Under the pieces are notes generated by a model that did no database searches, had not been told where the DNA came from, and was given only the letters and a program-made list of their open reading frames with translations. Source: Bacteroidota bacterium (GTDB lineage: Bacteria; Bacteroidota; Ignavibacteria; Kapaibacteriales; HRBIN21). Taken from it: a DNA stretch of 64,000 bases. The stretch lies in contig JAUQPL010000001.1 in NCBI GenBank assembly GCA_030550395.1, positions 131,795 through 195,794 of the forward strand, given 5' to 3'. Made by a program: the position numbers and the translations under genes. This document shows, one piece after another, positions 42,148 through 50,526 of the stretch (its first letter is position 1; every line of letters begins with the position of its first letter).

Positions 42148-44322
42148 TTAGAACTCCCGATAGAACTTGCTGCGACGATCTTCTATCGCTGCCCTATCCC
42201 GAATGGCCGTGTACCAATAGTAGTACGCCGATGCTTTCGCCGTATTGTAGAGACGGCGGTACAATTCCACAAACTGTCGCTGCTCCATTTTCTTCGGGTC
42301 AGCAACTTCACGCTTGACCACCTGGACGATGAAATAGGCCCGCTCCCCCCGAATCGGTGGTGCAATGACCCCTATGGGCACTCGATACGCCATTGCCGTC
42401 ACAATCGGATCGTTGCCATACCCTTGTAGGAACCCATTGTCCTTGACCATCGTCGCCGTCTGAACCTGAACAGTAGAATCTATTGCCGCGATACGGGCAA
42501 GAATATCCGCCCCCTTAAGGCGCTGATAAACCTTCTCTACATGGCCTCGCAGCACATCTAGCTTCTTGATCCGTCGCACCCGTTCCGTAATTTCCGCCCG
42601 CACGTCGCTGAGCGGCTTATAACCTGGCTTCCGCTCGTCTACTACTTGAGCAACGACAACGCCATAGGGGCGGAGTTCCATAGGATCGGAAACAGTCCCG
42701 ATAGAATTATTGAAGGCAAATTCTGTCAAGGCTCGGGAACCAAGAACAGGGGTTGTAGCCTCAAAAAAGGCAGTCTCAACAGCATTGCGCTTGAGGCGGC
42801 GTGCCAGCGTATCGAAAGGAATTCCTTTCTGTACCTGCTGCTTGAAGCTATAGGCTTCTCGAAAGATTTGATTCCGCCCAGCCGTTCCCAGCGTCACACT
42901 CAATTCAATCTCACTGTAGGCAATACGTTCATCCGACTTTGCATGGACGGCAATAATATGGAAGCCGAACGGGCTCTCTACTGGACCGACGATACTGCCC
43001 GGCTCTGCAGCAAAGGCAGCCTCCTCAAATGGTTTGACCATCCGTCCCCGAGGGAACCATCCAAGGTCCCCACCCCGCTCTGCAGATGCCCGATCTTGGG
43101 AGTACTGACGTGCCAGTTGAGCAAAATCCTCACCAGCTCGAACCCGCCGTAACAGCTTCTGGGCTTCCGAACGAGCGCTGTCCTTATTGGAGCCAAAGCC
43201 GATAAGGATATGACTGGCGTGCACAACCGGCGTATCCCCCTTCTCCCGCTGGTCTACTCGGAAGAAGTAAAATTTCCCTGCTAGCTCTACCGGTCCAATC
43301 ACCGCGCCAACGGGCTTCCCGAGCAAATATGCAGTACGCTGAGGATCGATAGATGCCACCGAAGTTAACCCAACTGACCGTCCCTGGTATTCCGCCATCA
43401 GGAGGGAGAAAACCGAATCTCTTTGTTCTTCGGCAACGGACTCCAATTGACGTTGAATCCGGTCTAAGCGCTTTCGGAAAGCTGCCGTATCTTGTGACGT
43501 AGGCTCCAGAGGGAAAATTACGTACTTGAGCTTTCGCATCGGCTTCTTCTGGCGAAACATCTCCCGGTTCTTCTCATAGTAACGCTCTATGTCTGTCTCC
43601 GCCACCGTTATATCCCGGTCAGGCACACGGTCAATCGAATAAGCAACGTAATGAACTTCTGCTGAACTATTCTCAACACTGTACTGCCGGCGCAGATAGC
43701 TGGGCGAGACGATGCTGCCGATGGCATGGACCAAGGAACGCATGTGTTCGCGAGTGCGGCTCTGCCGCAGGAAATCCTCTATTCGCAACAAGTCCCTCTT
43801 CCATCGCTCCACGACTTCTATGGGATCCACCCCACTATTCGGGTCAACGTAATCGGCCAATCGCTCCGGCTGCGTCACCAGCTCAACGTACCGTTCACGG
43901 TGGAAGCGTCCTGCAGAGTCCGTAAAAGGCTGCTTCATGTAATCAGGAGGATTGTCCAGGAGGATATCCAACAACTCCTCACGAGTAACAGGGAAAGCAA
44001 CTTTCGTTGCTTCCTGTCGGAGCAGAATCTCCTCCACCATTATATCCCAGAGGCTCTGGCGAATTCCCGCCTCATCAATACTGACCTCCTCTCCCGCTGA
44101 CCGCCGCTGTTGCTCCAATTGCTGCTCAAGCCGCTCATTGAAATCCACATAGCGGATCTGCTCATCATTGACCTCCCCAATGACAGCCGTAGCAGGATTC
44201 TCCCCCACCTGGAGTACACGCTGAATATCGGCGTCTGTGGCTACCATAAAGCCAATGAAGACAATGGCAAAAAGCGCTAATAGATACGGGGAAACTTCCC
44301 GCATGCGCGAGATAACACCCAT
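42148..44322 (-). CDS. ppiD: PpiD/SurA-like peptidyl-prolyl isomerase
   Basis: A 724-residue periplasmic folding factor anchored by one N-terminal helix (about 12-30). A SurA-N-like chaperone region follows, then a parvulin rotamase domain in the middle (VVHASHILIGFG, ARQYSQDRASAERGGDLGWFPRGRMVKPFEEAAF, GPVESPFGFHIIAVH), and a second long helical region. This is the PpiD architecture, which helps outer-membrane and secreted proteins fold on leaving the Sec channel. Its TAA stop immediately precedes the first base of tRNA-Arg(UCU). A TAAGTTTG element lies 36 bases before its ATG. Confidence 0.9.
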   Translation of the reverse strand: MGVISRMREVSPYLLALFAIVFIGFMVATDADIQRVLQVGENPATAVIGEVNDEQIRYVDFNERLEQQLEQQRRSAGEEVSIDEAGIRQSLWDIMVEEILLRQEATKVAFPVTREELLDILLDNPPDYMKQPFTDSAGRFHRERYVELVTQPERLADYVDPNSGVDPIEVVERWKRDLLRIEDFLRQSRTREHMRSLVHAIGSIVSPSYLRRQYSVENSSAEVHYVAYSIDRVPDRDITVAETDIERYYEKNREMFRQKKPMRKLKYVIFPLEPTSQDTAAFRKRLDRIQRQLESVAEEQRDSVFSLLMAEYQGRSVGLTSVASIDPQRTAYLLGKPVGAVIGPVELAGKFYFFRVDQREKGDTPVVHASHILIGFGSNKDSARSEAQKLLRRVRAGEDFAQLARQYSQDRASAERGGDLGWFPRGRMVKPFEEAAFAAEPGSIVGPVESPFGFHIIAVHAKSDERIAYSEIELSVTLGTAGRNQIFREAYSFKQQVQKGIPFDTLARRLKRNAVETAFFEATTPVLGSRALTEFAFNNSIGTVSDPMELRPYGVVVAQVVDERKPGYKPLSDVRAEITERVRRIKKLDVLRGHVEKVYQRLKGADILARIAAIDSTVQVQTATMVKDNGFLQGYGNDPIVTAMAYRVPIGVIAPPIRGERAYFIVQVVKREVADPKKMEQRQFVELYRRLYNTAKASAYYYWYTAIRDRAAIEDRRSKFYREF

Positions 44323-44358
44323 TTTCCCGCTCTACCACAGTCGGACTTGTAAAGTGTA

Positions 44359-44366
44359 CAAACTTA
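44359..44366 (-). promoter_or_regulatory. TAnnTTTG promoter -7 element before the ppiD-like gene
   Basis: TAAGTTTG exactly matches TAnnTTTG and ends 36 bases before the ATG at 44322. It would drive ppiD, both arginine tRNAs and rqcH. Confidence 0.5.
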
Positions 44367-44559
44367 CAAAGCCCTCCGAGACAGGGAAGCCTATGTCTCT
44401 TTTGGAAGCCGCAACCAAGGACTGTCCTATCACGACAATAGCGCTCTGCATGTCTACGAACACGTTGCAAGGAACTGCAAAGCAAGAGCAGCGATGCTGT
44501 TATCGTCTTTGTCTGCATCTCCAACCTCAACGCTTGTGTGGGAGAGCAAGGAAAGGACG

Positions 44560-45438
44560 ATGCTGCAGATAGGGCGCTTCCAAATAGACGTCGTGGAAAC
44601 AGGTCGTTTCGGCTTAGATGGAGGAGCAATGTTCGGGGTTGTTCCCAAGCCTCTCTGGGAACGGGCTTACCATCCTGCCGATGCAGCCAACCGAATTCCC
44701 ATGGCAGCCCGTGCACTGCTGATCCGATGGGATAACGGTACTGTACTGGTTGATACGGGAAACGGCACTAAGATGCCCGAGAAACAACGCCAGATTTATG
44801 CCTTAGACATGTCGCGCTACTCTTTACAGAGTTCACTCCATCGGCTAGGAGTGCAGCCGGAAGAGATCACCGCCGTGATCCTTACCCATTTGCACTTTGA
44901 CCATGCAGGCGGTAGCACTCGCTACGACGAACATGGCGACATTGTCCCCACCTTCCCCAATGCCCGATACTACGTCCAACGGGATCACCTCCTCTGGGCA
45001 CAACAGCCTACGGAGAAAGACCGCGCTTCGTTTATACCTGAAGACTTTCAACCCTTAGCAGCCGCCGGTTTGCTGGAAAGTCTCGATGGCGAAGGGGAGC
45101 TCTATCCCGGCATCCATCTCTTTGTGGTGCATGGACACACACGAGCAATGCAGCTGGTGCTTGTAGAAGATGCAGGGCAGCACCTTCTCTACTGTGCCGA
45201 CCTCTGTCCGACGGCAGCCCATGTAGCGTATCCGTACATCATGGCATATGACAATTTCCCACTCACAACCCTGGAGGAAAAGAAACGCCTCTTTCCTCGA
45301 GCCTACGAAGAAGGCTGGCTCCTCTGCTTTGAGCACGACGCCTTCGTCCAGGCAGCTTTCCTCCAGCCAACATCCAAAGGATTTACAATCGGCAAGCCCG
45401 TGACGATCACCGAGTATGAGGAGAAGAAGCCGGAGTAA
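44560..45438 (+). CDS. MBL-fold metallo-hydrolase
   Basis: A 292-residue metallo-beta-lactamase-fold hydrolase with the metal site THLHFDHAGG (His110, His112, Asp114, His115), a further histidine in VVHGHTRAMQ and an aspartate in YCADL. The FGVVPKPLWERAYHPADAANRI opening is seen in the AHL-lactonase-like/YtnP branch, but substrate cannot be assigned. The frame extends to 44494, but the ATG at 44560 has AAGGA at the right distance. The 3' end overlaps ruvC on the other strand by 32 bases. The 237-base space upstream, shared with ppiD, holds only the ppiD promoter element. Confidence 0.88.
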   Translation: MLQIGRFQIDVVETGRFGLDGGAMFGVVPKPLWERAYHPADAANRIPMAARALLIRWDNGTVLVDTGNGTKMPEKQRQIYALDMSRYSLQSSLHRLGVQPEEITAVILTHLHFDHAGGSTRYDEHGDIVPTFPNARYYVQRDHLLWAQQPTEKDRASFIPEDFQPLAAAGLLESLDGEGELYPGIHLFVVHGHTRAMQLVLVEDAGQHLLYCADLCPTAAHVAYPYIMAYDNFPLTTLEEKKRLFPRAYEEGWLLCFEHDAFVQAAFLQPTSKGFTIGKPVTITEYEEKKPE

Positions 45439-45976
45439 GAATCCGCTCTGGAAAGCGCTGTAGGAAGGCTTTCCACGTACGAGGTGCTGGCTCTCTCCCG
45501 GAATGGAGGCGGCGGAAAGCGTGGCAGAGGGCCACAGCCAAGGCGTCTGAGCTATCGTAAAAACGAGCGGAGAATTCAATCCCTAGGAGAGCCCCTACCA
45601 TATACCGCACCTGTTCTTTCGTTGCGTTTCCATGTCCAGTAACCCCCTGTTTTACCGCCCGAGGGGCATACTCTGCAACGGGAATTCCTTCCAGGGCAAG
45701 AGTAAGGAGAGCAACTCCTCGAGCCTGTGCCAACTTTGCTAAGGATTGGGCGTTGCGGGCATAGAAAGTACTTTCCACAGCTGCTTCGTCCGGCTTACAG
45801 TGCCGCAGGATACGGTGCAGTTCCTTGAAAAGAAAGCGGAGTCGCTCGGGAAGGGACTCCCCTCCTCGGTGAAGCTCTATAACACCGTAATCAACGACCT
45901 GGAGTTGTCCGCACTGCCATACTACAATCCCGTAACCGCAACGGACACTACCAGGATCAATTCCAACAATGCGCAT
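45407..45976 (-). CDS. ruvC: crossover junction endodeoxyribonuclease RuvC
   Basis: RuvC cuts Holliday junctions in recombination and repair. The 189-residue protein has all four catalytic acids: Asp7 (GIDPGS), Glu68 (VESTFYARN), Asp141 and Asp144 (YDSSDALAVALCHAF), and the family's GHGNATKEQV. The frame is open to 46024 but the ATG at 45976 is the normal start, 4 bases after the yebC stop. The yebC-ruvC order is common in bacteria. RuvA and RuvB are not in the window. Confidence 0.96.
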   Translation of the reverse strand: MRIVGIDPGSVRCGYGIVVWQCGQLQVVDYGVIELHRGGESLPERLRFLFKELHRILRHCKPDEAAVESTFYARNAQSLAKLAQARGVALLTLALEGIPVAEYAPRAVKQGVTGHGNATKEQVRYMVGALLGIEFSARFYDSSDALAVALCHAFRRLHSGREPAPRTWKAFLQRFPERILTPASSPHTR

Positions 45977-45980
45977 CAGC

Positions 45981-46742
45981 TCAAGCGTGCTGTAGCTCTT
46001 CCAGCAAGGCGTCGTCCATCTCAAAGTTGGAGTAGATGTTCTGGACGTCGTCCAATTCTTCGATGGTTTCCAAGAATTTCAAAAGGCGCTCCGCCTGCTC
46101 GCGCGTTGTAATCTGTACAGTGCTCTTCGGCAGCCATTCCAGCTTGGCTTCCCGGACTTGGAGCCCGCGATTGGTGAAAAACTGCCGGCACTGTGCCAAG
46201 ACTGAGGGAGCACAGTAGACGATATAGTTTGCATCTGCCCGGGTAACATCATCGGCACCCGCTTCCAGCACATATTCCAGCATCTGTTCCTCGGATACAC
46301 GCTCGCCTTCAACATAGAGCACTCCCCGGCGCTCAAAGTTCCAGAGCACGGAACCGCTTTCGCCTAAGCTTCCTCCTAGGCGGGTCAGAGTTGAGCGGAG
46401 CTGCGAGACCGTTCGGTTGCGGTTGTCTGTGGCTACTTCAATGATCAAAGCAACTCCAAAGGGACCATACCCTTCGTAGAGAATTTCCTCAAGTTGTCCC
46501 CCTTCGCCTTGGAGCTCCCCTGTACCTCGCATGATTGCACGCCGAATATTTTCCATCGGCATATTCTCTGCGCGAGCATTCTCTATCGCCAGACGCAGCC
46601 GTGGATTTGCCTCTGGATCTCCTCCCCCTAGGCGGGCAGCAATTGTTATCTCCCGCGCCAATCGGGTAAAGAGCCTTCCTCGGCGGGCATCCACAACCGC
46701 CTTCCGATAGCGAATATTGGCCCATTTGCTATGACCTGCCAT
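45981..46742 (-). CDS. yebC: YebC/PmpR family protein (TACO1-like)
   Basis: A 253-residue protein starting AGHSKWANIRYRKAVVDARRG, the defining YebC N-terminus, followed by NPRLRLAIENARAENMPMENIRRAI and EGYGPFGVALIIEVATDNRNRT. Members act in transcriptional regulation or as translation factors relieving ribosome stalling at proline-rich stretches. The frame is open to 46778 but the ATG at 46742 is the family start. A TAAATTTG element 40 bases upstream, overlapping the stop of the preceding gene, gives a likely promoter for yebC-ruvC. Confidence 0.95.
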   Translation of the reverse strand: MAGHSKWANIRYRKAVVDARRGRLFTRLAREITIAARLGGGDPEANPRLRLAIENARAENMPMENIRRAIMRGTGELQGEGGQLEEILYEGYGPFGVALIIEVATDNRNRTVSQLRSTLTRLGGSLGESGSVLWNFERRGVLYVEGERVSEEQMLEYVLEAGADDVTRADANYIVYCAPSVLAQCRQFFTNRGLQVREAKLEWLPKSTVQITTREQAERLLKFLETIEELDDVQNIYSNFEMDDALLEELQHA

Positions 46743-46782
46743 TGCTCTGTCTGCGAAGCGGTGAGACCACACCTGCAACGCG

Positions 46783-46790
46783 CAAATTTA
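46783..46790 (-). promoter_or_regulatory. TAnnTTTG promoter -7 element before yebC
   Basis: TAAATTTG exactly matches the motif, overlaps the TAA stop of the upstream ATP-grasp-like gene, and ends 40 bases before the yebC ATG. Confidence 0.5.
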
Positions 46791-48002
46791 CAGTTTCCCT
46801 TCGGCTCCCTCTTCGCCGAAGAGACAGCCTGAGGAACCCGCCCACGGCATATCGTTATAGCGAACCCCCATCATTGCTGCTCTCCCTGTCCGCGCTAACG
46901 ACATCACAGGACACGGCTCTTCCCATTCGGGAAGCCACACCAACATGACCCGTAACTCCACGTGATTCATCCCAACCGGGGTATACACGCACGGGGCATA
47001 GGGTACCCGCTCTTGGAGGACGTAGAAAGGTCGTTCCGCCTCCGGAATCATCTCCAAATACTCTCTGGTCGGTTGCAAAATCACTCCTTTGCCAGCAAAG
47101 GAAAAAAGGGGTTTCAGAACGTATCCATCCGCGTGCTCGGGCAGCTCCGAAAGCTCCGACAGGCGATATGCCCGTGGTACCGTTGGGTGGCGCAAGTAGG
47201 GCAAAGCAAACTTGCTCATTCGGAAGTACCAGTTCGGATGCCCCGCCCACTCCACGTCCAACTCCTCGGTCCAGCGAAACGGCAGGCGTACTTTATGTTC
47301 TTCCAACTCGTCTACGATCGCACGATTGAAGATCCGGCGGATCGGTACCCAACGCCCACAGCGCCGCCGGTAGAGCCGATTCCCTTGCTTCCGCAAGCTG
47401 CCAATATGCACAGCTTCAATCCCCAACTGACGTTCCAGCGCCGTAAAGTCTGGACGTGTCTTCTGCTGCTCCGGATGGTAGTCCACTAACACCACTTCCT
47501 CCGGGGCATGGTCTCCCAAGATCGCCCGCTGCAGAATATTCCAATACGCCTCATCAGAGAGTCCGCTGAACGTATATCCCCACTGCTCCCCTAGCTCATA
47601 GATCTCTCGGGCAAGACGGGCATAAAAGTACTGATACCCGAACAGGGAAGGGAATCCCTGCAGTTCTATGAGACGAAGTCCCCACTTCCCCTCAGGCTCT
47701 CCAACGACAGCAAAGTCCACCACCGAAAAGAGTGGTCGATCGGGCTCCTGAGGGACCCGATACGGTGCCGGAATCGCCTCTTCGGATAACCGACGATACT
47801 CCTGCGTCGTGCACTGGAGAACAATCTCCTGTGCTGCCCGCTCTAAAGTCTGTCGGAAGCTCTGCGAGACAAAGATGGGACACTCACAGACTCGGAACTC
47901 AATTCGGCAACGGACCTCTTGCTCCAATGCAGCTCGGAAGCGTTCGTAGCGCTCCGGTGTATAGACCTGCTCAGCAAACCAGCGTTGAACTGCCGGCAGC
48001 AT
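46788..48002 (-). CDS. ATP-grasp-like protein of unknown function
   Basis: A 404-residue soluble protein. Near the C-terminus YVLKPLFSFAGKGVILQP, then FYVLQERVPYAP and HVELRVMLVWLPE resemble the nucleotide- and metal-binding strands of ATP-grasp ligases (lysine, glycine-rich turn, ExR-like acidic strand). The N-terminal part has several cysteines (CRIEFRVCECP). ATP-grasp enzymes join a carboxylate to an amine or thiol, but substrate and family name are not recognised here. It lies 2 bases after the FtsL-like gene. The assignment is a motif-level inference. Confidence 0.5.
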   Translation of the reverse strand: MLPAVQRWFAEQVYTPERYERFRAALEQEVRCRIEFRVCECPIFVSQSFRQTLERAAQEIVLQCTTQEYRRLSEEAIPAPYRVPQEPDRPLFSVVDFAVVGEPEGKWGLRLIELQGFPSLFGYQYFYARLAREIYELGEQWGYTFSGLSDEAYWNILQRAILGDHAPEEVVLVDYHPEQQKTRPDFTALERQLGIEAVHIGSLRKQGNRLYRRRCGRWVPIRRIFNRAIVDELEEHKVRLPFRWTEELDVEWAGHPNWYFRMSKFALPYLRHPTVPRAYRLSELSELPEHADGYVLKPLFSFAGKGVILQPTREYLEMIPEAERPFYVLQERVPYAPCVYTPVGMNHVELRVMLVWLPEWEEPCPVMSLARTGRAAMMGVRYNDMPWAGSSGCLFGEEGAEGKL

Positions 48003-48004
48003 CG

Positions 48005-48331
48005 TTATGGAGCCGTATCCCGTGGTGGAACAACGGAGAGGACAATTGGTGCCAGTTCCAATCCCAAGCGCTGCGCAGCAGGAATAATCCGCTCTGGCGC
48101 CTCCAGCTGTGCCACTCTCTGACGCCGGGCAGCCACAATAGACTCCAACGAGTCACAAGCTCGGCGAAGCACACTAATCTGGCGCAGACGCTCTTCAATA
48201 GCAATGACATTGTGGACGTAGGCCACCAAGAAGATGGCACTGCCCACCACAATCCCTACCAAACTCCACCGTGTCAGCCGCTGTCGCTGGCGGCGTACCG
48301 AGGGGAGTTCGTGGAGCAGCTCACGGCTCAT
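48005..48331 (-). CDS. FtsL/FtsB-like single-pass coiled-coil protein
   Basis: A 108-residue protein with a basic cytoplasmic start (RRQRQRLTRW), one transmembrane helix (about 22-43), a helical heptad-like region, and then LEAPERIIPAAQRLGLE, close to the 'ERIExxAxxxLGL' signature that ends FtsL. FtsL is a divisome component binding FtsB and FtsQ. It is not in a division/cell-wall cluster but overlaps metG (ATGA) and precedes the ATP-grasp-like gene. An unrelated small membrane protein is possible. Confidence 0.6.
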   Translation of the reverse strand: MSRELLHELPSVRRQRQRLTRWSLVGIVVGSAIFLVAYVHNVIAIEERLRQISVLRRACDSLESIVAARRQRVAQLEAPERIIPAAQRLGLELAPIVLSVVPPRDTAP

Positions 48332-50469
48332 CGGACCTCAGCTCCAACGGGTACCTCGGCAACGGGTGCCAATAGCACTGGATCACCCTCAGCCGTAGTT
48401 GCTGCCAACAGCATACCCTGAGACTCGACTCCCCGAATGACCGCTGGCTTCAGCTTGGTTGCAACAACAATTGCCTGTCCAATGAGCTGCTCAGGACGAT
48501 ACCGGTGGGCAATTCCCGCTACAATCTGACGCTGCTCAGAGCCCAGATCCACCTGAAGTCTCAGCAGCTTCCGTGTACCGGCAATCGGCTCCGCTGCTAT
48601 GATGCGTCCAATCCGAAGCCCAAGGCGTTGCAAATCCTCTAATGTCGCATACGTGTTCTCAGCACTAGCTGAGGATTTCATGGCCGTCTCCACAGCATGG
48701 TACAGCTTTGCCCGCTGTCGCTCAATCCGTTCCTCAGGCAACTTCGCAAACAGCAAACAGGGCTCTCCAAGAAGGTGTCCGGGTAGCAGCAGAGGCTGGG
48801 TTGCTCGGCGCCAAAGATCTCCACTCTTTTCCTCTGGGTCACCGACAAAGACAGGGAGTCGAAGCAGCGCATAGAGACGCCGTGCAGCGAAAGGAAGTAC
48901 AGGCGCAAATAATACAGCAAAGGTTCCTGTTGCCTGCGCGCAAATGAAGAGTGCCCGGGCAGCCAATTCTGGCGTATCTCCCACCACTTGCCACGGTGCG
49001 GCATCGTTGAAGAACTTGTTCGCTGCCCGTGCCAATGCCATAGTCTCTGTCACCGCTTCGCGAAAACGGAAACGCTCATACAGCTGCGCAATGTGAGGGG
49101 GTTTTCGGAAAAGCTGCTCAAGGAACGTTCGCTCATCGGGACTCCATCCTTCCCCAAATTGCAATGTTGTTCCCTTCCACGCTCCCTCGGCAAGCTGGCT
49201 CCACTGCTGAAGGAAGTGTTCGGGAACAGTTGGAATACGTCCCTCCCAATATCGGTGGATGAACTGGAGTGTTCGATTCACGAAATTCCCAAAGGCTGCG
49301 ACCAGCTCATTGTTCGTCCGAGCCCCGAAGTCCCGCCAACTAAAGTCCGCATCTCGGGTCTCCGGCAGATTCGCTGCCAAGGTATAGCGAAGCGCATCCA
49401 CGGCGTGCTCCTCTGGAAAATCCGCTAAGAAGTCCCGCACATCGATACTCCAATGCCGGGACTTGGAGAACTTCTGCCCTTCTAAGTTTAGGAACTCATT
49501 TGCCGGAACGTTATCCGGCAGGATGTATCCCCCGTGTGCCATCAGCATCGCGGGGAACATGAGGGTGTGGAAAACAATATTGTCCTTGCCGATAAAAGCA
49601 ATGTAGCGGGTTTTCGGCTCCATCCACCACTGCTGCCAAAGCTCCGGTGTTCCTCTCTGATGGGCCCAGCGTTGGGTGATAGAAATGTACCCTAAAAGAG
49701 CCTCAAACCAGACATAGAGGACCTTCCCCTGAGCCTCAGGTAAGGGAACAGGCACACCCCAATTCAGATCCCGTGTGATCGGGCGATCGGATAACCCCTG
49801 ACGAAGCCAACTCCGGGTCTGTTGGAGAACGTTTTCTTTCCACTGGTCTGCACGTTCCTCAATATAGCGCTCCAACACCTTCTGGAAACGGCTGAGCAGA
49901 AAGTACCAATGCCACGTCCGCCGAACGATCGGTGGCTTTCCAGTAATCAGGCTGCGTGGATTTCGAAGTTCCAGCTGGTTATAGTAGGCTCCACATTGGT
50001 CGCACTGGTCTCCGCGAGCAGCCTCATATCCACAGTAGGGGCATGTCCCTTCAACGTAGCGATCGGGAAGAAAGAGATTTGCCACAGGATCATAGAACTG
50101 CTCTTCCTGACGGGCTTCCAAGTATCCTTTGTGGAGGAGGTCGAGGAAGAAACGCTGAGCGAATTCGTAATGGAGTGGATCGGTCGTCCGCCCGTAGTAG
50201 TCAAAGCTTATCCCTAAGCGAGCAAAGGCTTCAGCGTTTGCCCGATGGTAGTGTTCAACCAATTCCTGCGGAGAAATCCCTTCCTGCTCGGCCGCGATCG
50301 TGATAGGAGCTCCGTGCTCATCGGAACCACAAAGGAAGAGCACTTCGTATCCCCGTAACCGGGCATATCGGGCAAAGAGGTCTGCCGGCAAATATGCTCC
50401 AGCACAGTGTCCGAGGTGGATATAGCCGTTTGCATAAGGCAGAGCTGCCGTGATGAGAATGCGTGCCAT
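48328..50469 (-). CDS. metG: methionyl-tRNA synthetase
   Basis: The 713-residue enzyme charges tRNA-Met. It has the class I signature HLGH (residues 18-21), a zinc knuckle CPYC...CDQC (Cys143, 146, 156, 159), the KMSKS-type loop GQKFSKS, and a C-terminal tRNA-binding EMAPII/OB domain (LRIGRIIAAEPIAGTRKLLRLQVDLG, MLLAATTAEGDP). Domain order and length match bacterial dimeric MetG. It begins 57 bases after rsmI, with a TATTTTTG promoter element in the gap. Confidence 0.97.
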   Translation of the reverse strand: MARILITAALPYANGYIHLGHCAGAYLPADLFARYARLRGYEVLFLCGSDEHGAPITIAAEQEGISPQELVEHYHRANAEAFARLGISFDYYGRTTDPLHYEFAQRFFLDLLHKGYLEARQEEQFYDPVANLFLPDRYVEGTCPYCGYEAARGDQCDQCGAYYNQLELRNPRSLITGKPPIVRRTWHWYFLLSRFQKVLERYIEERADQWKENVLQQTRSWLRQGLSDRPITRDLNWGVPVPLPEAQGKVLYVWFEALLGYISITQRWAHQRGTPELWQQWWMEPKTRYIAFIGKDNIVFHTLMFPAMLMAHGGYILPDNVPANEFLNLEGQKFSKSRHWSIDVRDFLADFPEEHAVDALRYTLAANLPETRDADFSWRDFGARTNNELVAAFGNFVNRTLQFIHRYWEGRIPTVPEHFLQQWSQLAEGAWKGTTLQFGEGWSPDERTFLEQLFRKPPHIAQLYERFRFREAVTETMALARAANKFFNDAAPWQVVGDTPELAARALFICAQATGTFAVLFAPVLPFAARRLYALLRLPVFVGDPEEKSGDLWRRATQPLLLPGHLLGEPCLLFAKLPEERIERQRAKLYHAVETAMKSSASAENTYATLEDLQRLGLRIGRIIAAEPIAGTRKLLRLQVDLGSEQRQIVAGIAHRYRPEQLIGQAIVVATKLKPAVIRGVESQGMLLAATTAEGDPVLLAPVAEVPVGAEVR

Positions 50470-50504
50470 TGAATGCCGTTTGTCCCTTGCAGTAATTACC
50501 GACG

Positions 50505-50512
50505 CAAAAATA
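50505..50512 (-). promoter_or_regulatory. TAnnTTTG promoter -7 element before metG
   Basis: TATTTTTG exactly matches the motif and ends 35 bases before the metG ATG, in the gap after rsmI. Confidence 0.5.
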
Positions 50513-50526
50513 CACTCCCACCTTGG

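Noticed and set aside
44323-44559. Small reading frame on the + strand in the ppiD/MBL gap
   Set aside because: The 59-codon frame is rich in Cys and Arg, has no ribosome-binding site, overlaps the MBL start, and looks like chance.
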